Shown one piece after another: positions 53,133 to 61,613 of a stretch of 64,000 bases of DNA. The position numbers and the translations under genes are program-made. Numbering within the stretch: the stretch's first letter is position 1; each line of letters opens with the position of its first letter. Below the pieces are notes generated by a model that was not told where the DNA came from, ran no database searches, and saw nothing but the letters and a program-made list of their open reading frames with translations. This DNA is from Rhizobium sp. RU20A. GTDB lineage: Bacteria; Pseudomonadota; Alphaproteobacteria; Rhizobiales; Rhizobiaceae. The stretch lies in the NCBI RefSeq assembly GCF_900155885.1, contig NZ_FTMB01000005.1, positions 124,001-188,000 on the forward strand, in the 5' to 3' direction.

Positions 53133-53271
53133 AGCCGTCTGCAATTTTCTAGAAAGTCTTTCAGTCGAGCACTTGGGCTGGCTGATCCCGTATCCCGTGC
53201 AAGGTGAGGGAGAAGGGCTGGCTACACCCTGGCCGCCTTTCAACAACCCCTTTGGCGTGCCGTCAGGACAA

Positions 53272-53300
53272 GTGTCGCGACCTCATGGCGGTCGCGACAC
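53272..53300. terminator. strong hairpin between the His-rich gene and lysS
   Basis: Ten-base perfect arms GTGTCGCGAC and GTCGCGACAC enclose nine bases, 12 bases past the lysS stop and 139 past the His-rich gene's stop. No long T-run follows on either strand. The position suits a shared terminator for the converging genes. Confidence 0.55.
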
Positions 53301-53312
53301 CGTTCACAATCC

Positions 53313-54809
53313 TCAATCCGCCTTGTTGCGGCGGGCCGGGAAGAGGATCACGTCGCGGATCGACGGGGCGTTGGTGAGCAGCATGATCAGGCGATCGACG
53401 CCGATGCCGAGGCCGCCGGCGGGCGGCATGCCCTGGTCGATGGCATCGAGGAACTCGTCGTCCAGCTGCTTGTCCTTCTCGCCGCGGGCATGGGCCTGCT
53501 CCAGCTGCTCGACCATGCGGGCGCGCTGCTCGACGGGGTCGTTGAGCTCGGAGAAGGCGTTGCCGACTTCCCAGGCGTTGCAATAGGTCTCGAAGCGCTC
53601 GACGAGGCGCGGCTCGCCCGGCACTTCCTTGGCGAAGGGCGAGATGTCCTTCGGGAAATGCGTGACGTGGGACGGCTGGATGAGCGTGCCCTCGACCTTT
53701 TCCTCGAAGATGAAGGCGAGGCATTCGCCCCAGGTCCAGTCCTTCTCGACCTCAAAGCCGGCGGCCTTTGCAGCGGCGCGGGCTTCCTCGTCGGTCTTGA
53801 TTGCGAGGAAGTCGATGCCGGTGGCTTCCTTGACGGCATCGGGCATCGGCACGCGGCGGAAGGGGCCGGCAAACGAGATGGTCTTGTCGCCGTAGACGAC
53901 GTCGGTCGAGCCGTGGATCTTCACCGCGAGATCGGCGAAGAGGCGTTCCACGAGGTCCATGACGTCCTCGTAGTCGGCATAGGCCCAGTAGCACTCCATC
54001 ATCGTGAATTCCGGATTGTGCCGGGTGGAGACGCCTTCGTTGCGGAAGTTGCGGTTGATCTCGAAGACCTTGTCGGAGAGACCGGAGACCAGCGTGCGCT
54101 TCAGGAAGAGTTCCGGCGCGATGCGCAGGTACATGTCCATCTTCAGCGTGTTGTGGAAGGTCTTGAAGGGATCGGCGGTGGCGCCGCCATAGACCGTCTG
54201 GAGCATGGGCGTCTCGACCTCCAGGAACCCGTCGGTCTCCATGAAACGGCGCAGCGCGGAGATGATCTTCGAGCGCTGCAGGAAGCGCAGCTTGGATTCC
54301 TCGTTGGTCATGATGTCGAGGTGACGCTTGCGGTAGCGGATCTCGACGTCGGAGACGCCATGCCACTTCTCGGGCATCGGCAGCAGCGCCTTGGTGAGCA
54401 TGGTGATCTCGTGCGCGTTGATCGTCAGCTCGCCGCGCTTGGTGCGGCGCACGGCGCCGGTGACGCCGATGATGTCGCCGAGATCGATCATCGGCAGCAG
54501 GGCGCGGGCCGCCTCCGGCGTCGTGTCCTTGTGGGAGAAGATCTGGATCTTTCCGGCGGCGTCATGGATATCCATGAACATGCCGGAATTGCGCGACGAA
54601 TAGACCCGGCCGGCGACGGTGACGATGTCGCCCGTCTCGGTGTCGGGCTCGAGGCCGGCATATTTCTCGGCCAACTCGCCATTGGTCAGCGTGCGGTGGA
54701 AGTGGGCCGGATAGACATCGCCGATCTGCTGGCGCAGCAGGTCGAGCTTCTGGCGGCGGACTTCCGTCACGTCGGAGGAAAGGGCGGTCTCGGTTTTCGT
54801 TTCGGTCAT
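53313..54809 (-). CDS. lysS: lysyl-tRNA synthetase, class II
   Basis: LysS charges tRNA-Lys. From ATG 54809 the protein has 498 residues. The N-terminal OB-fold anticodon domain is at about residues 55-155 (VTVAGRVYSSRNSGMFMDIHD). The class II core has motif 1 (FMETDGFLEVETPMLQ), motif 2 (FEINRNFRNEGVSTRHNPEFTMMECY) and motif 3 (GLGIGVDRLIMLLTN). The upstream in-frame extension contains a palindromic repeat and is rejected. It lies downstream of gltX on the same strand, separated by 213 bases that hold a repeat. Confidence 0.96.
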   Translation of the reverse strand: MTETKTETALSSDVTEVRRQKLDLLRQQIGDVYPAHFHRTLTNGELAEKYAGLEPDTETGDIVTVAGRVYSSRNSGMFMDIHDAAGKIQIFSHKDTTPEAARALLPMIDLGDIIGVTGAVRRTKRGELTINAHEITMLTKALLPMPEKWHGVSDVEIRYRKRHLDIMTNEESKLRFLQRSKIISALRRFMETDGFLEVETPMLQTVYGGATADPFKTFHNTLKMDMYLRIAPELFLKRTLVSGLSDKVFEINRNFRNEGVSTRHNPEFTMMECYWAYADYEDVMDLVERLFADLAVKIHGSTDVVYGDKTISFAGPFRRVPMPDAVKEATGIDFLAIKTDEEARAAAKAAGFEVEKDWTWGECLAFIFEEKVEGTLIQPSHVTHFPKDISPFAKEVPGEPRLVERFETYCNAWEVGNAFSELNDPVEQRARMVEQLEQAHARGEKDKQLDDEFLDAIDQGMPPAGGLGIGVDRLIMLLTNAPSIRDVILFPARRNKAD

Positions 54810-54885
54810 GGTGTTCGCCTTTTTGGGCACGTTGTTCTGTTGGCCGGGCGGGAGCCTTTTGAGGCACGCGCACCTTTCCGTCTCC

Positions 54886-54987
54886 GTCATCCTCGGGCTT
54901 GACCCGAGGATCCATTTGTCATGTGCCTGCATGCCCTGTGCGCCCACTGCCTGCGGCATGGATCCTCGGGTCAAGCCCGAGGATGAC
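54886..54987. repeat. composite palindromic repeat, copy 2
   Basis: CCTCGGGCTTGACCCGAGG (within 54889-54911) and its reverse-orientation partner CCTCGGGTCAAGCCCGAGG (within 54962-54984) lie in the gltX-lysS gap, bounded by GTCAT and ATGAC like the copy at 45095-45177. The two units are 50 bases apart here and 31 in copy 1. Confidence 0.7.
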
Positions 54988-55022
54988 GGGCGGCGAGAGG
55001 CTGCAACAATCGCAGGTCCGTC

Positions 55023-56486
55023 TTACTTTCCGCTGCCCGCCATGGACGCCACCACCTGACCGGCGACCTTGAGGCGCTGGCGCACGACGGAGCGGCCGAG
55101 CACGGCCATGGAGTCGAAGAGCGGCAGCGAGCGCGACGAGCCGGAGACGGCAACGAAAAGCGGCGCGACGACGACCTTCAGCTTCTTGCCGAGGCGGTCG
55201 GCGACGGCGCGCAGCTCGGCCTCGATCGAGGCGACGTCCCACTCGACGATCTTTTCGAGGGAGGGCTGCACCTCGTTGAAGATCTCGACCAGTTCTTCCG
55301 GCGAGGACTTAACCTTGGCAAAATGGGCGGGTTCCAGGCCGAGGTCGGATTTCAGCAGGAAGCCGGCGAGATCGGGCAGTTCGCCGAGCTTGGAAATGCG
55401 CGACTGCGAGAGCTTCAGGCCCTCCGTCAGGCGGCTGTTTTCCATCGCCCACTCGATGACGCGGCGGCGGAAGTCCTCATCCGACAGCTTTTCGCGAATC
55501 CAGCGACCGTTCAGCCAGTCGAGCTTCTGGATGTCGAAGATGGCGCCGGCCTTGGAGAGGTTTTCCGGGTCGAACTTGGCGGCCAGCTCGTCCATGGTCA
55601 GCAGTTCCTCGCCCTCCGCGATCTGGATGAAGAACAGGCCGAGGAAGTTCATCAGCGCTTCCGGCAGGTAGCCGAGCGCGGAATAGTAGGAGATCGAGGT
55701 CGGGTTCTTGCGCTTCGACAGCTTCGACTTGTCGGCATTGCGCATCAGGGAAAGATGCATGAAGACCGGCGGCTCGAGGCCGAGATAGCGATAGATGAGA
55801 ATGTGCTTCGGCACCGAGGCCAGCCACTCCTCGCCGCGCGCGACGTGGGTGATCTTCATCAGGTGGTCGTCGACCACATTCGCCATGTGGTAGGTCGGCA
55901 TGCCGTCCGCCTTCAGCAGAACCTGCATGTCCACGGCATCCCACGGGATTTCCACTTCGCCGTAAACGCCGTCCACGAACTTGCAGGCGCCTTCTGTCGG
56001 GATCTTCATACGCACGACATGGGGCTCGCCGCTGGCGACGCGGGTGGTGACTTCTTCCGCCGAGAGCGAGAGGCACAGCCCGTCATATTTCGGCGGCTTG
56101 CCAGCGGCACGCTGTCCTTCGCGCATCTTTTCGAGGCGCTCGGGCGTGCAGAAGCAGCGGAAGCCGTGGCCGGCCTCAACGATCTTCTCCACATAGGGGC
56201 GGTAGATGTCCTTGCGGTCGGACTGGCGGTAGGGGCCGTAGGGGCCGCCGATATCCGGGCCTTCGGACCATTCGAGGCCACACCATTTCAGCGCATCCAG
56301 CACCTTGCGCTCGAATTCCGGCGTGGAGCGGGTCGCGTCCGTATCCTCGATGCGCAGGATGAAGGTGCCGTTGTTCTTTTTCGCAAAGAGATAGTTGAAG
56401 AGCGCGATATAGGCGGTGCCGACATGGGGTTCGCCGGTCGGCGAAGGGGCGATGCGGACGCGCACGGGGGCGGCGGGGCTGGTCAT
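55023..56486 (-). CDS. gltX: glutamyl-tRNA synthetase
   Basis: GltX charges tRNA-Glu (and in many alphaproteobacteria also tRNA-Gln before amidation). From ATG 56486 the protein has 487 residues. Class I marks are IAPSPTGEPHVGTAYIALFNYLFA (HIGH-type motif HVGT), the RIEDTDATRSTPEFE stretch and the KMSKS-type loop KLSKRKNPTS (about residue 255). The C-terminal part is the helical anticodon-binding domain. An upstream frame of 21 codons is rejected because the family starts near this Met. Whether it is the discriminating or non-discriminating form is not clear. Confidence 0.95.
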   Translation of the reverse strand: MTSPAAPVRVRIAPSPTGEPHVGTAYIALFNYLFAKKNNGTFILRIEDTDATRSTPEFERKVLDALKWCGLEWSEGPDIGGPYGPYRQSDRKDIYRPYVEKIVEAGHGFRCFCTPERLEKMREGQRAAGKPPKYDGLCLSLSAEEVTTRVASGEPHVVRMKIPTEGACKFVDGVYGEVEIPWDAVDMQVLLKADGMPTYHMANVVDDHLMKITHVARGEEWLASVPKHILIYRYLGLEPPVFMHLSLMRNADKSKLSKRKNPTSISYYSALGYLPEALMNFLGLFFIQIAEGEELLTMDELAAKFDPENLSKAGAIFDIQKLDWLNGRWIREKLSDEDFRRRVIEWAMENSRLTEGLKLSQSRISKLGELPDLAGFLLKSDLGLEPAHFAKVKSSPEELVEIFNEVQPSLEKIVEWDVASIEAELRAVADRLGKKLKVVVAPLFVAVSGSSRSLPLFDSMAVLGRSVVRQRLKVAGQVVASMAGSGK

Positions 56487-56664
56487 GGTGTTTTCGGCCT
56501 GTTGCGAGGGGAGGGGCGCCCTTCGGAATGACCCGGCGGCTTCCCGCATCCCATGAGTTTGCGGCCGTTTGCGCCTTCAGCGTCCGGCCGTTTCCATGCC
56601 GGTGGCAAGACCACATTAGGCCCCTCGCGTCAAGGGAAAGGCCGTGGCGGTCAGCGCTTGCGCC

Positions 56665-58434
56665 TCACTGTGCCGGCCAGAAGAACAGGATGGTCGGCAC
56701 GCCGACGAGAATGATGATGGTGGAGAGCGGCAGGCCGAGGCGGGGATAGTCGCTGAAGCGGTAGCCGCCCGGACCCATGACGAGCGTGTTGCACTGGTGG
56801 CCGATGGGGGTGAGGAAGTCACAGCCCGCGCCAACCGCAACGGCCATCAGGAAGGGCTCGGGCCGATAGCCAAGGCCGGTGGCGAAACTTGCGGCAATCG
56901 GCGCGACGACGAGCACGGTCGCGGCATTGTTGAGGAAGGGGGTGACCGCCATGGCCGTCACGAGAATGAGGGCGACCGCGCCCCAGGCCGGCAGGGCGGA
57001 GGCGAAGCTGCCGAGGAAGCCGGCGATGAGGTCGCTGCCGCCGGTGGTGCGCAGCGTGTCGGAGACGGGGATCAGAGCCGCCAGCATGACGAGGATGGGC
57101 CCATCCAGCGAGCGGTAGGCGTCATTTGCCGGGATCACCTTGAAGGCGATCATGGCGACGGCAGCGGCAAAGAAGGCGGGGGCGACGGGGGCAAAGCCGG
57201 TCGCCGTCGAGCCGATCGCCACGGCGAGAATGAGGAGCGGCACCCAGGCCTTGCGGCGTTCGCCGAGCAGGATGTCGCGCTGGGCGAGCGGCAGACAGCT
57301 GACCTCCTGCAGGAACTGCGGAAGGCCCGCGGCATGGCCTTGCAGGACGACGACATCGCCGGCCTGCAGGCGGATGCCGCTCAGCTTTTCCTTCAGCCGT
57401 TCGCCGCGCCGCGAGACGGCCAGCAGGTTGACGCCGTGGGTGTGGACCAGCGAGAGGTCCTTGGCCGAGAGACCAACCAGCGGGGAATCGCTGGCGATCA
57501 CCGCCTCGACGGCCGTCACCTCTCCGGTGTCGCGTGCGCCACGCATCGGTTGGCCTGACAGTTCCAGGTCGCCGGCTTCCACCACCCGGTGCAGGCTTTC
57601 GGCCTTGCCCTCGAAAAGAATGACGTCGTTCGCGGCCAGCACCATGTCGGGCAGCGGCGTCATGTGGCGCTCGCCGCGCAGCACGCCGGTGGCGATCACA
57701 TCGCCCTCGCCGGACTTGAGGAGGTGGGAGAGCGTCTTGCCGATGATGGAAGACCCTTCCGGTACGGTCGCGTCGGAGGAAAAGGCCGAGCCCGCCAAGG
57801 CTTCCTCGATGGAGGGCGCCATGTTCTTGCGGTCGGGCACCAGCCAGTAGAACAGGATGAGAAAGCCGATGCCGAGCACCGTCAGCGTCAGGCCGACGGC
57901 GGTGAAATCGAACATGGTGAAGCTCTCGCCGCCCATTTCGGCGCGCACGCGCGACACGATGATGTTGGGCGAGGTGCCGATCTGCGTCATCAGCCCGCCA
58001 AGCAGCGCGGAAAAAGCCATGGGCATCAGATAGCGCGATGGCGGCACGCCGGCCTTGCGGGCGAACTGGAAGGCGACCGGCATCATGATGGCAAGGGCGC
58101 CGATATTCTTGATGAAGGCCGAGAGGAAGGCGACGGTCACGAGCAGCAGCGCCATCTGGGCGCGCATCGCCGTCAGCGTCGGGAAGAAGCGCTGGACCGC
58201 CATGTTGACGACGCCCGAGCGGGCAATGCCCGCGCTGACCACGAGGGCGCTGCCGACGATGATGACGATATCGTCTGCAAAGCCCGAAAAGGCCTTTTCC
58301 GGCGGCACGATGCCGACCAGCAGCCCAACGATGAGGGCGCCGCAAGCCACGAGATCATACCGGAAGCGGTCGAGAATGAACACCGCCATCATGCCGCCAA
58401 TGACGCAAAACGAGAGGATCTGATCGGTCGTCAT
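56665..58434 (-). CDS. SLC13/DASS-family permease with RCK_C (TrkA-C) domains
   Basis: A 589-residue membrane protein. Helical halves at about residues 1-205 and 415-589 enclose two cytoplasmic TrkA-C/RCK_C regulatory domains. The halves carry FSGFADDIVIIVGSALVVSAGIARSG, IKNIGALAIMMPVAFQFARKAG, LLGGLMTQIGTSPNIIVSRVR and, at the end, NNAATVLVVAPIAAS and GHQCNTLVMGPGGY. The RCK_C domains hold VLRGERHMTPLPDMVLAANDVILFEGKAE and RLKEKLSGIRLQAGDVVVLQGHA. The family moves dicarboxylates, sulfate or similar anions with Na+. The double RCK_C insertion is usual in bacterial members with unassigned substrate. ATG at 58434 is chosen over a longer frame without family sequence. Confidence 0.85.
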   Translation of the reverse strand: MTTDQILSFCVIGGMMAVFILDRFRYDLVACGALIVGLLVGIVPPEKAFSGFADDIVIIVGSALVVSAGIARSGVVNMAVQRFFPTLTAMRAQMALLLVTVAFLSAFIKNIGALAIMMPVAFQFARKAGVPPSRYLMPMAFSALLGGLMTQIGTSPNIIVSRVRAEMGGESFTMFDFTAVGLTLTVLGIGFLILFYWLVPDRKNMAPSIEEALAGSAFSSDATVPEGSSIIGKTLSHLLKSGEGDVIATGVLRGERHMTPLPDMVLAANDVILFEGKAESLHRVVEAGDLELSGQPMRGARDTGEVTAVEAVIASDSPLVGLSAKDLSLVHTHGVNLLAVSRRGERLKEKLSGIRLQAGDVVVLQGHAAGLPQFLQEVSCLPLAQRDILLGERRKAWVPLLILAVAIGSTATGFAPVAPAFFAAAVAMIAFKVIPANDAYRSLDGPILVMLAALIPVSDTLRTTGGSDLIAGFLGSFASALPAWGAVALILVTAMAVTPFLNNAATVLVVAPIAASFATGLGYRPEPFLMAVAVGAGCDFLTPIGHQCNTLVMGPGGYRFSDYPRLGLPLSTIIILVGVPTILFFWPAQ

Positions 58435-58499
58435 CGAGGGCTCGTTTCGCTTCTTCCGGGTATGGCCGGTTCGCGCGCTGGTCGCGTTCGTTCGGATCG

Positions 58500-58526
58500 T
58501 TTCCGGCAGCGCCGGGCTGCCGGAAA
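58500..58526. repeat. perfect inverted repeat upstream of the SLC13 gene
   Basis: TTTCCGGCAG and CTGCCGGAAA are ten-base perfect arms around seven bases, in the 114-base gap between terC and the permease gene, 66 bases before the permease start. It could be a terminator stem for terC or an operator. No T-run follows. Confidence 0.4.
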
Positions 58527-58535
58527 CCATGTCTC

Positions 58536-58560
58536 AAACCCCGTAACGTCAGTGGGGTTT
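58536..58560 (-). terminator. terminator-like stem at the terC stop
   Basis: AAACCCC and GGGGTTT pair around 11 bases that include the terC stop codon. On the terC strand the stem ends in TTT only, so efficiency is doubtful. Confidence 0.35.
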
Positions 58561-59304
58561 CGTCACCGGCGCCTTTTTCCGTCGGGCATTGCGCGAGAGC
58601 ATGTTCAAGAGCTCAACGAGGGCGGAGAAGGCCATGGCGGCGTACACATACCCCTTGGGTACATGGAAGCCCATGCCTTCGGCAATCAGCGTGGTGCCGA
58701 TCATCAGGAGGAAGGCGAGCGCCAGCATGACGATGGTCGGGTTGCGCTCGATGAAATTGGCGAGCGGGGTGGCGGCGACGAGCATGACCGTGACGGCGAC
58801 GATGACGGCGATCACCATGATCGGCACATGCGGCGTCATGCCGACGGCGGTGATGATGCTGTCAACGGAGAAGACGAGGTCGAGCAGCAGGATCTGGCCG
58901 ATGGCAGCCGCGAAGCTGGTGGCCACCTTGCCGCCCACGATGTCTTCCTTGTGGTCCTCGGGGTCCACATTGTGGTGGATTTCCTTGGTCGCCTTCCACA
59001 CGAGGAAGAGGCCGCCCGCAATGAGGATGATGTCTTTCCAGGAGAAGCCATGGCCGAAGGCTTCGAAGAGGGGTGTCGTCAGCTGCACGATCCAGGCGAC
59101 GGTTCCCAGCAGGGCAAGGCGCATGATGAGCGCAAGGCCGATGCCAATGCGGCGGGCCTTTTCACGCTGGTCCACCGGCAGCTTGTTGGTGAGAATGGAA
59201 ATGAAGATCAGGTTGTCGATGCCGAGCACCACTTCCATGACGATCAGCGTCACGAGGGCGATCCAGGCTGCCGGGTCCTGAGCAAGCGTCAGTAAGTCCT
59301 GCAT
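58549..59304 (-). CDS. TerC-family integral membrane protein
   Basis: A 251-residue protein with about seven helices. The two conserved acidic motifs lie inside the membrane: [21 protein letters not shown] (about residue 23) and [18 protein letters not shown] (about residue 140). In TerC/Alx/YoaE proteins these aspartates are thought to bind Mn2+ or another metal, and several members export manganese or metallate secreted enzymes. No yybP-type manganese riboswitch was recognised upstream. It ends 115 bases before the SLC13 permease gene, on the same strand. Confidence 0.9.
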   Translation of the reverse strand: MQDLLTLAQDPAAWIALVTLIVMEVVLGIDNLIFISILTNKLPVDQREKARRIGIGLALIMRLALLGTVAWIVQLTTPLFEAFGHGFSWKDIILIAGGLFLVWKATKEIHHNVDPEDHKEDIVGGKVATSFAAAIGQILLLDLVFSVDSIITAVGMTPHVPIMVIAVIVAVTVMLVAATPLANFIERNPTIVMLALAFLLMIGTTLIAEGMGFHVPKGYVYAAMAFSALVELLNMLSRNARRKKAPVTKPH

Positions 59305-59417
59305 CGGGGAGGGTCCTTGCCGGTAGGCGTTTGAGAGGAGTCAACGCTCTATCTATATGGACCGTGGCCCTTGGCAAGGCGTCCCTTGATCGATCAGGTC
59401 GCCCGAGGGTCGAACAC

Positions 59418-60116
59418 CTATCCCGATTGTGTCTCGACCCTAACCGGATGGATGCACAAAAACGCTGCGACGGCTTTGGTGACGGTGTCGCGGATGACGT
59501 CCGGGGTCGGCGGTGTATCCAGCTTGCCGAAGAGGCGCTGCTTGAAAAGGCCGGCGGTGCACAGGGCGAAGAATTCGTGCCCCGCCCACTCCGTGTCGTC
59601 GATCTGAAGCCGGCCAGCCTTCACCTGCGCGTCGAGGTAGCTCTGCAGGACCGTCAGCCCATTGTCGGGGGTCGCTTCAAAGAAGGTGCGGGCAAGTTTC
59701 GGCATACGGTCAAAGACGCCGATGACGCTGCGCATGGCGCGGATCGTGTATTCCGAGGTAATGCCGGTGACCATGGCGACGCCGTATTCGCACAAGGCCT
59801 CATCCAGCGGGCGACATTCTTCGAGCACGCTGCGGCCGAGCTTGAGGATGCGATCGCGCTCCGCGCTGATCAGGGCGGCGAAGAGGTCTTCCTTGTTGGT
59901 GAAGTAGACATAAATCGTGCCCTTGGAGACGCCCGCCTCGCGCGTCACCTCGTTCATGCTGGTGGCGTCGAAGCCCTTCTGCATGAAGACGCGCTTGGCG
60001 CCCGCCAAGATCTGCTCGCGCTTGGCCGGGTCTTCGCCCGCGGCATGCCGTCCGCCGGAGCCAAGATCCGGCGCTTCCATCGCGCAGGCGCCCATCTTTT
60101 CCAGGTCGAGGGTCAT
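59418..60116 (-). CDS. TetR/AcrR-family transcriptional repressor
   Basis: From ATG 60116 this is a 232-residue regulator. Its N-terminal helix-turn-helix is at about residues 36-75 (ILAGAKRVFMQKGFDATSMNEVTREAGVSKGTIYVYFTNKEDLF). A C-terminal ligand-binding domain of the AcrR-C type follows (FRMPK-like DRMPKLARTFFEATPDNGL). A TTG six codons upstream is an alternative start. It is divergent from the emrAB-type genes with two GAACC/GGTTC boxes between the starts, the classical layout of a local efflux repressor. A related box precedes the RND operon 18 kb away. Confidence 0.92.
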   Translation of the reverse strand: MTLDLEKMGACAMEAPDLGSGGRHAAGEDPAKREQILAGAKRVFMQKGFDATSMNEVTREAGVSKGTIYVYFTNKEDLFAALISAERDRILKLGRSVLEECRPLDEALCEYGVAMVTGITSEYTIRAMRSVIGVFDRMPKLARTFFEATPDNGLTVLQSYLDAQVKAGRLQIDDTEWAGHEFFALCTAGLFKQRLFGKLDTPPTPDVIRDTVTKAVAAFLCIHPVRVETQSG

Positions 60117-60150
60117 TTCAGCTGAAGCCTTCAATTTTTTCTAAGCAATG

Positions 60151-60164
60151 GAACCGTATGGTTC
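60151..60164. promoter_or_regulatory. TetR-type operator 1 (GAACC-N4-GGTTC)
   Basis: GAACCGTATGGTTC lies 34 bases above the tetR start, placed to repress tetR itself. It begins exactly 60 bases from the second box. Confidence 0.65.
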
Positions 60165-60210
60165 GATAACACTTGATATGCCTGTTGGACCGCGCTATGT
60201 CAAGGCAATC

Positions 60211-60224
60211 GAACCGTACGGTTC
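60211..60224. promoter_or_regulatory. TetR-type operator 2 (GAACCGTACGGTTC)
   Basis: A perfect 14-base palindrome 45 bases before the emrA-type start, placed to repress the efflux genes. Confidence 0.7.
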
Positions 60225-60269
60225 AGTCCGACGCCCCGTTCGCGCCCAGAACGAAATGGAACTTCGACC

Positions 60270-61490
60270 ATGTCTGCATTGCCCCGCACTTCTTCATCCC
60301 GTGTTCAAGCGGTACCTGATTCGCGCAATATCCCGGAAGAGGTGGTTGAGCCCGCCGCTCGCGCCGAAGCCCCAGCGGCACCGGCTGCCGTTGCTGCACA
60401 GCCCGCAGCCGAGGAGGCGCCTGCCAAGAAAAAGGGTGCCAAGCGCTTCGTGCTCCCCGTGCTGCTGATCGGCCTTCTGGCGGGCGGCGCCTGGTATGGC
60501 CACGAGTGGTGGACCAATGGTCGCTTCATGATCTCCACGGACGATGCCTACGTGCAGGGCGAGATCACGGCGATTGCGCCCAAGGTGACCGGTTATGTCT
60601 CGCGGGTGATCGTCAAGGCGAACCAGGCGGTCAAGGCGGGCGACCCGCTCGTGCAGCTTGATGATGGCGACTACAGGATTGCGCTCCAGCAGGCGGAAGC
60701 GCAGATCGCCACGCAAAACGTTTCCCTGAAGCGCTTCGACGCCCAGATCGATGGTGCAAAGGCGGCGCTCGCCCAGGCGCAGGCGCAGAAGCAGTCGGCT
60801 GTCGCTGCCCAGAGCGGCGCCGAGATTGCGGCCTCGCGCGCCGGTGCGCTGGCAGACAAGTCGGTCGGAACGGTCGCTGCACTCGATACGGCCAAGGTCG
60901 CGCTCGACCAGGCCAAGGCGGCGGTCGTTGGCGCGGATGCCAACATCGTTGCGGCCGAGGCCAGCATCGCGACGCTTCAGGCGCAGCGCGCGGAAGCGCA
61001 GAGCAGCCTGCAGTCGCTCCAACTCGCCCGCGACAAGGCCGTTCGCGACCTCGACTTCACCGTGCTCAAGGCGCCCTATGACGGTGTCGTCGGCAATCTC
61101 TCGGTGCAGGAAGGCAATCTCGTCAGTCCCGGCCAGCGGCTTGCCGCGCTGGTGCCGGTGAAGGAGCTGTACGTCGAGGCGAACTTCAAGGAAACCCAGA
61201 TCGCCGGCCTCGTGCCGGGCGAGAAGGTGAAGGTTCATGTCGACGCCTTCGAGGAAGACGATATCGAAGGCACGGTTGCCTCGATCGCGCCGGCTTCCGG
61301 CTCCGTCTTCTCGTTGCTGCCGCCGGAAAATGCGACCGGCAACTTCACCAAGGTCACGCAGCGCATTCCGGTGCGCATCGCGCTGCCAGCCGAAGCGCTT
61401 GATAGCGGCAAGCTGCGCGCCGGCCTCAGCGTCGTCGTCGATGTCGATTCCCGCACCGCGCCGAATGCGCAGAGCGCCGCCGCCCAGTAA
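60270..61490 (+). CDS. EmrA/HlyD-type efflux adaptor
   Basis: A 406-residue membrane fusion protein. A proline/alanine-rich cytoplasmic N-terminus (about residues 1-55) is followed by one helix (FVLPVLLIGLLAGGAWYGHEWW), the lipoyl half STDDAYVQGEITAIAPKVTGYVSRVIVKANQAVKAGDPLVQLDD, a long coiled coil rich in Ala and Gln (about residues 125-245), the second lipoyl half DLDFTVLKAPYDGVVGNLSVQEGNLVSPGQRL and the beta-barrel ending. It links the MFS pump encoded next to an outer-membrane duct. No tolC-type gene is adjacent; the OprM-like protein of the RND operon could serve but this is a guess. Confidence 0.92.
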   Translation: MSALPRTSSSRVQAVPDSRNIPEEVVEPAARAEAPAAPAAVAAQPAAEEAPAKKKGAKRFVLPVLLIGLLAGGAWYGHEWWTNGRFMISTDDAYVQGEITAIAPKVTGYVSRVIVKANQAVKAGDPLVQLDDGDYRIALQQAEAQIATQNVSLKRFDAQIDGAKAALAQAQAQKQSAVAAQSGAEIAASRAGALADKSVGTVAALDTAKVALDQAKAAVVGADANIVAAEASIATLQAQRAEAQSSLQSLQLARDKAVRDLDFTVLKAPYDGVVGNLSVQEGNLVSPGQRLAALVPVKELYVEANFKETQIAGLVPGEKVKVHVDAFEEDDIEGTVASIAPASGSVFSLLPPENATGNFTKVTQRIPVRIALPAEALDSGKLRAGLSVVVDVDSRTAPNAQSAAAQ

Positions 61491-61613
61491 GGCGCGCAAG
61501 CAGGGCCTGCCCGCGGGATCGCGGGCCCGCCTGACCATTGAAAACACCGTTCGAAACGAAACCGGGGAGCATGGCTCCTCGGCGAGATTGGGCCGCCGGC
61601 AAGACCGACGGGT

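Noticed and set aside
58500-58526. Intrinsic terminator call for the ten-base inverted repeat after terC
   Set aside because: The stem is strong but no T-run follows on either strand, so it was kept only as a repeat of unknown role.
59305-59417. Manganese (yybP-ykoY) riboswitch upstream of the TerC gene
   Set aside because: The 113-base region lacks the conserved paired internal loops I would expect, and no long leader is possible before the tetR stop.
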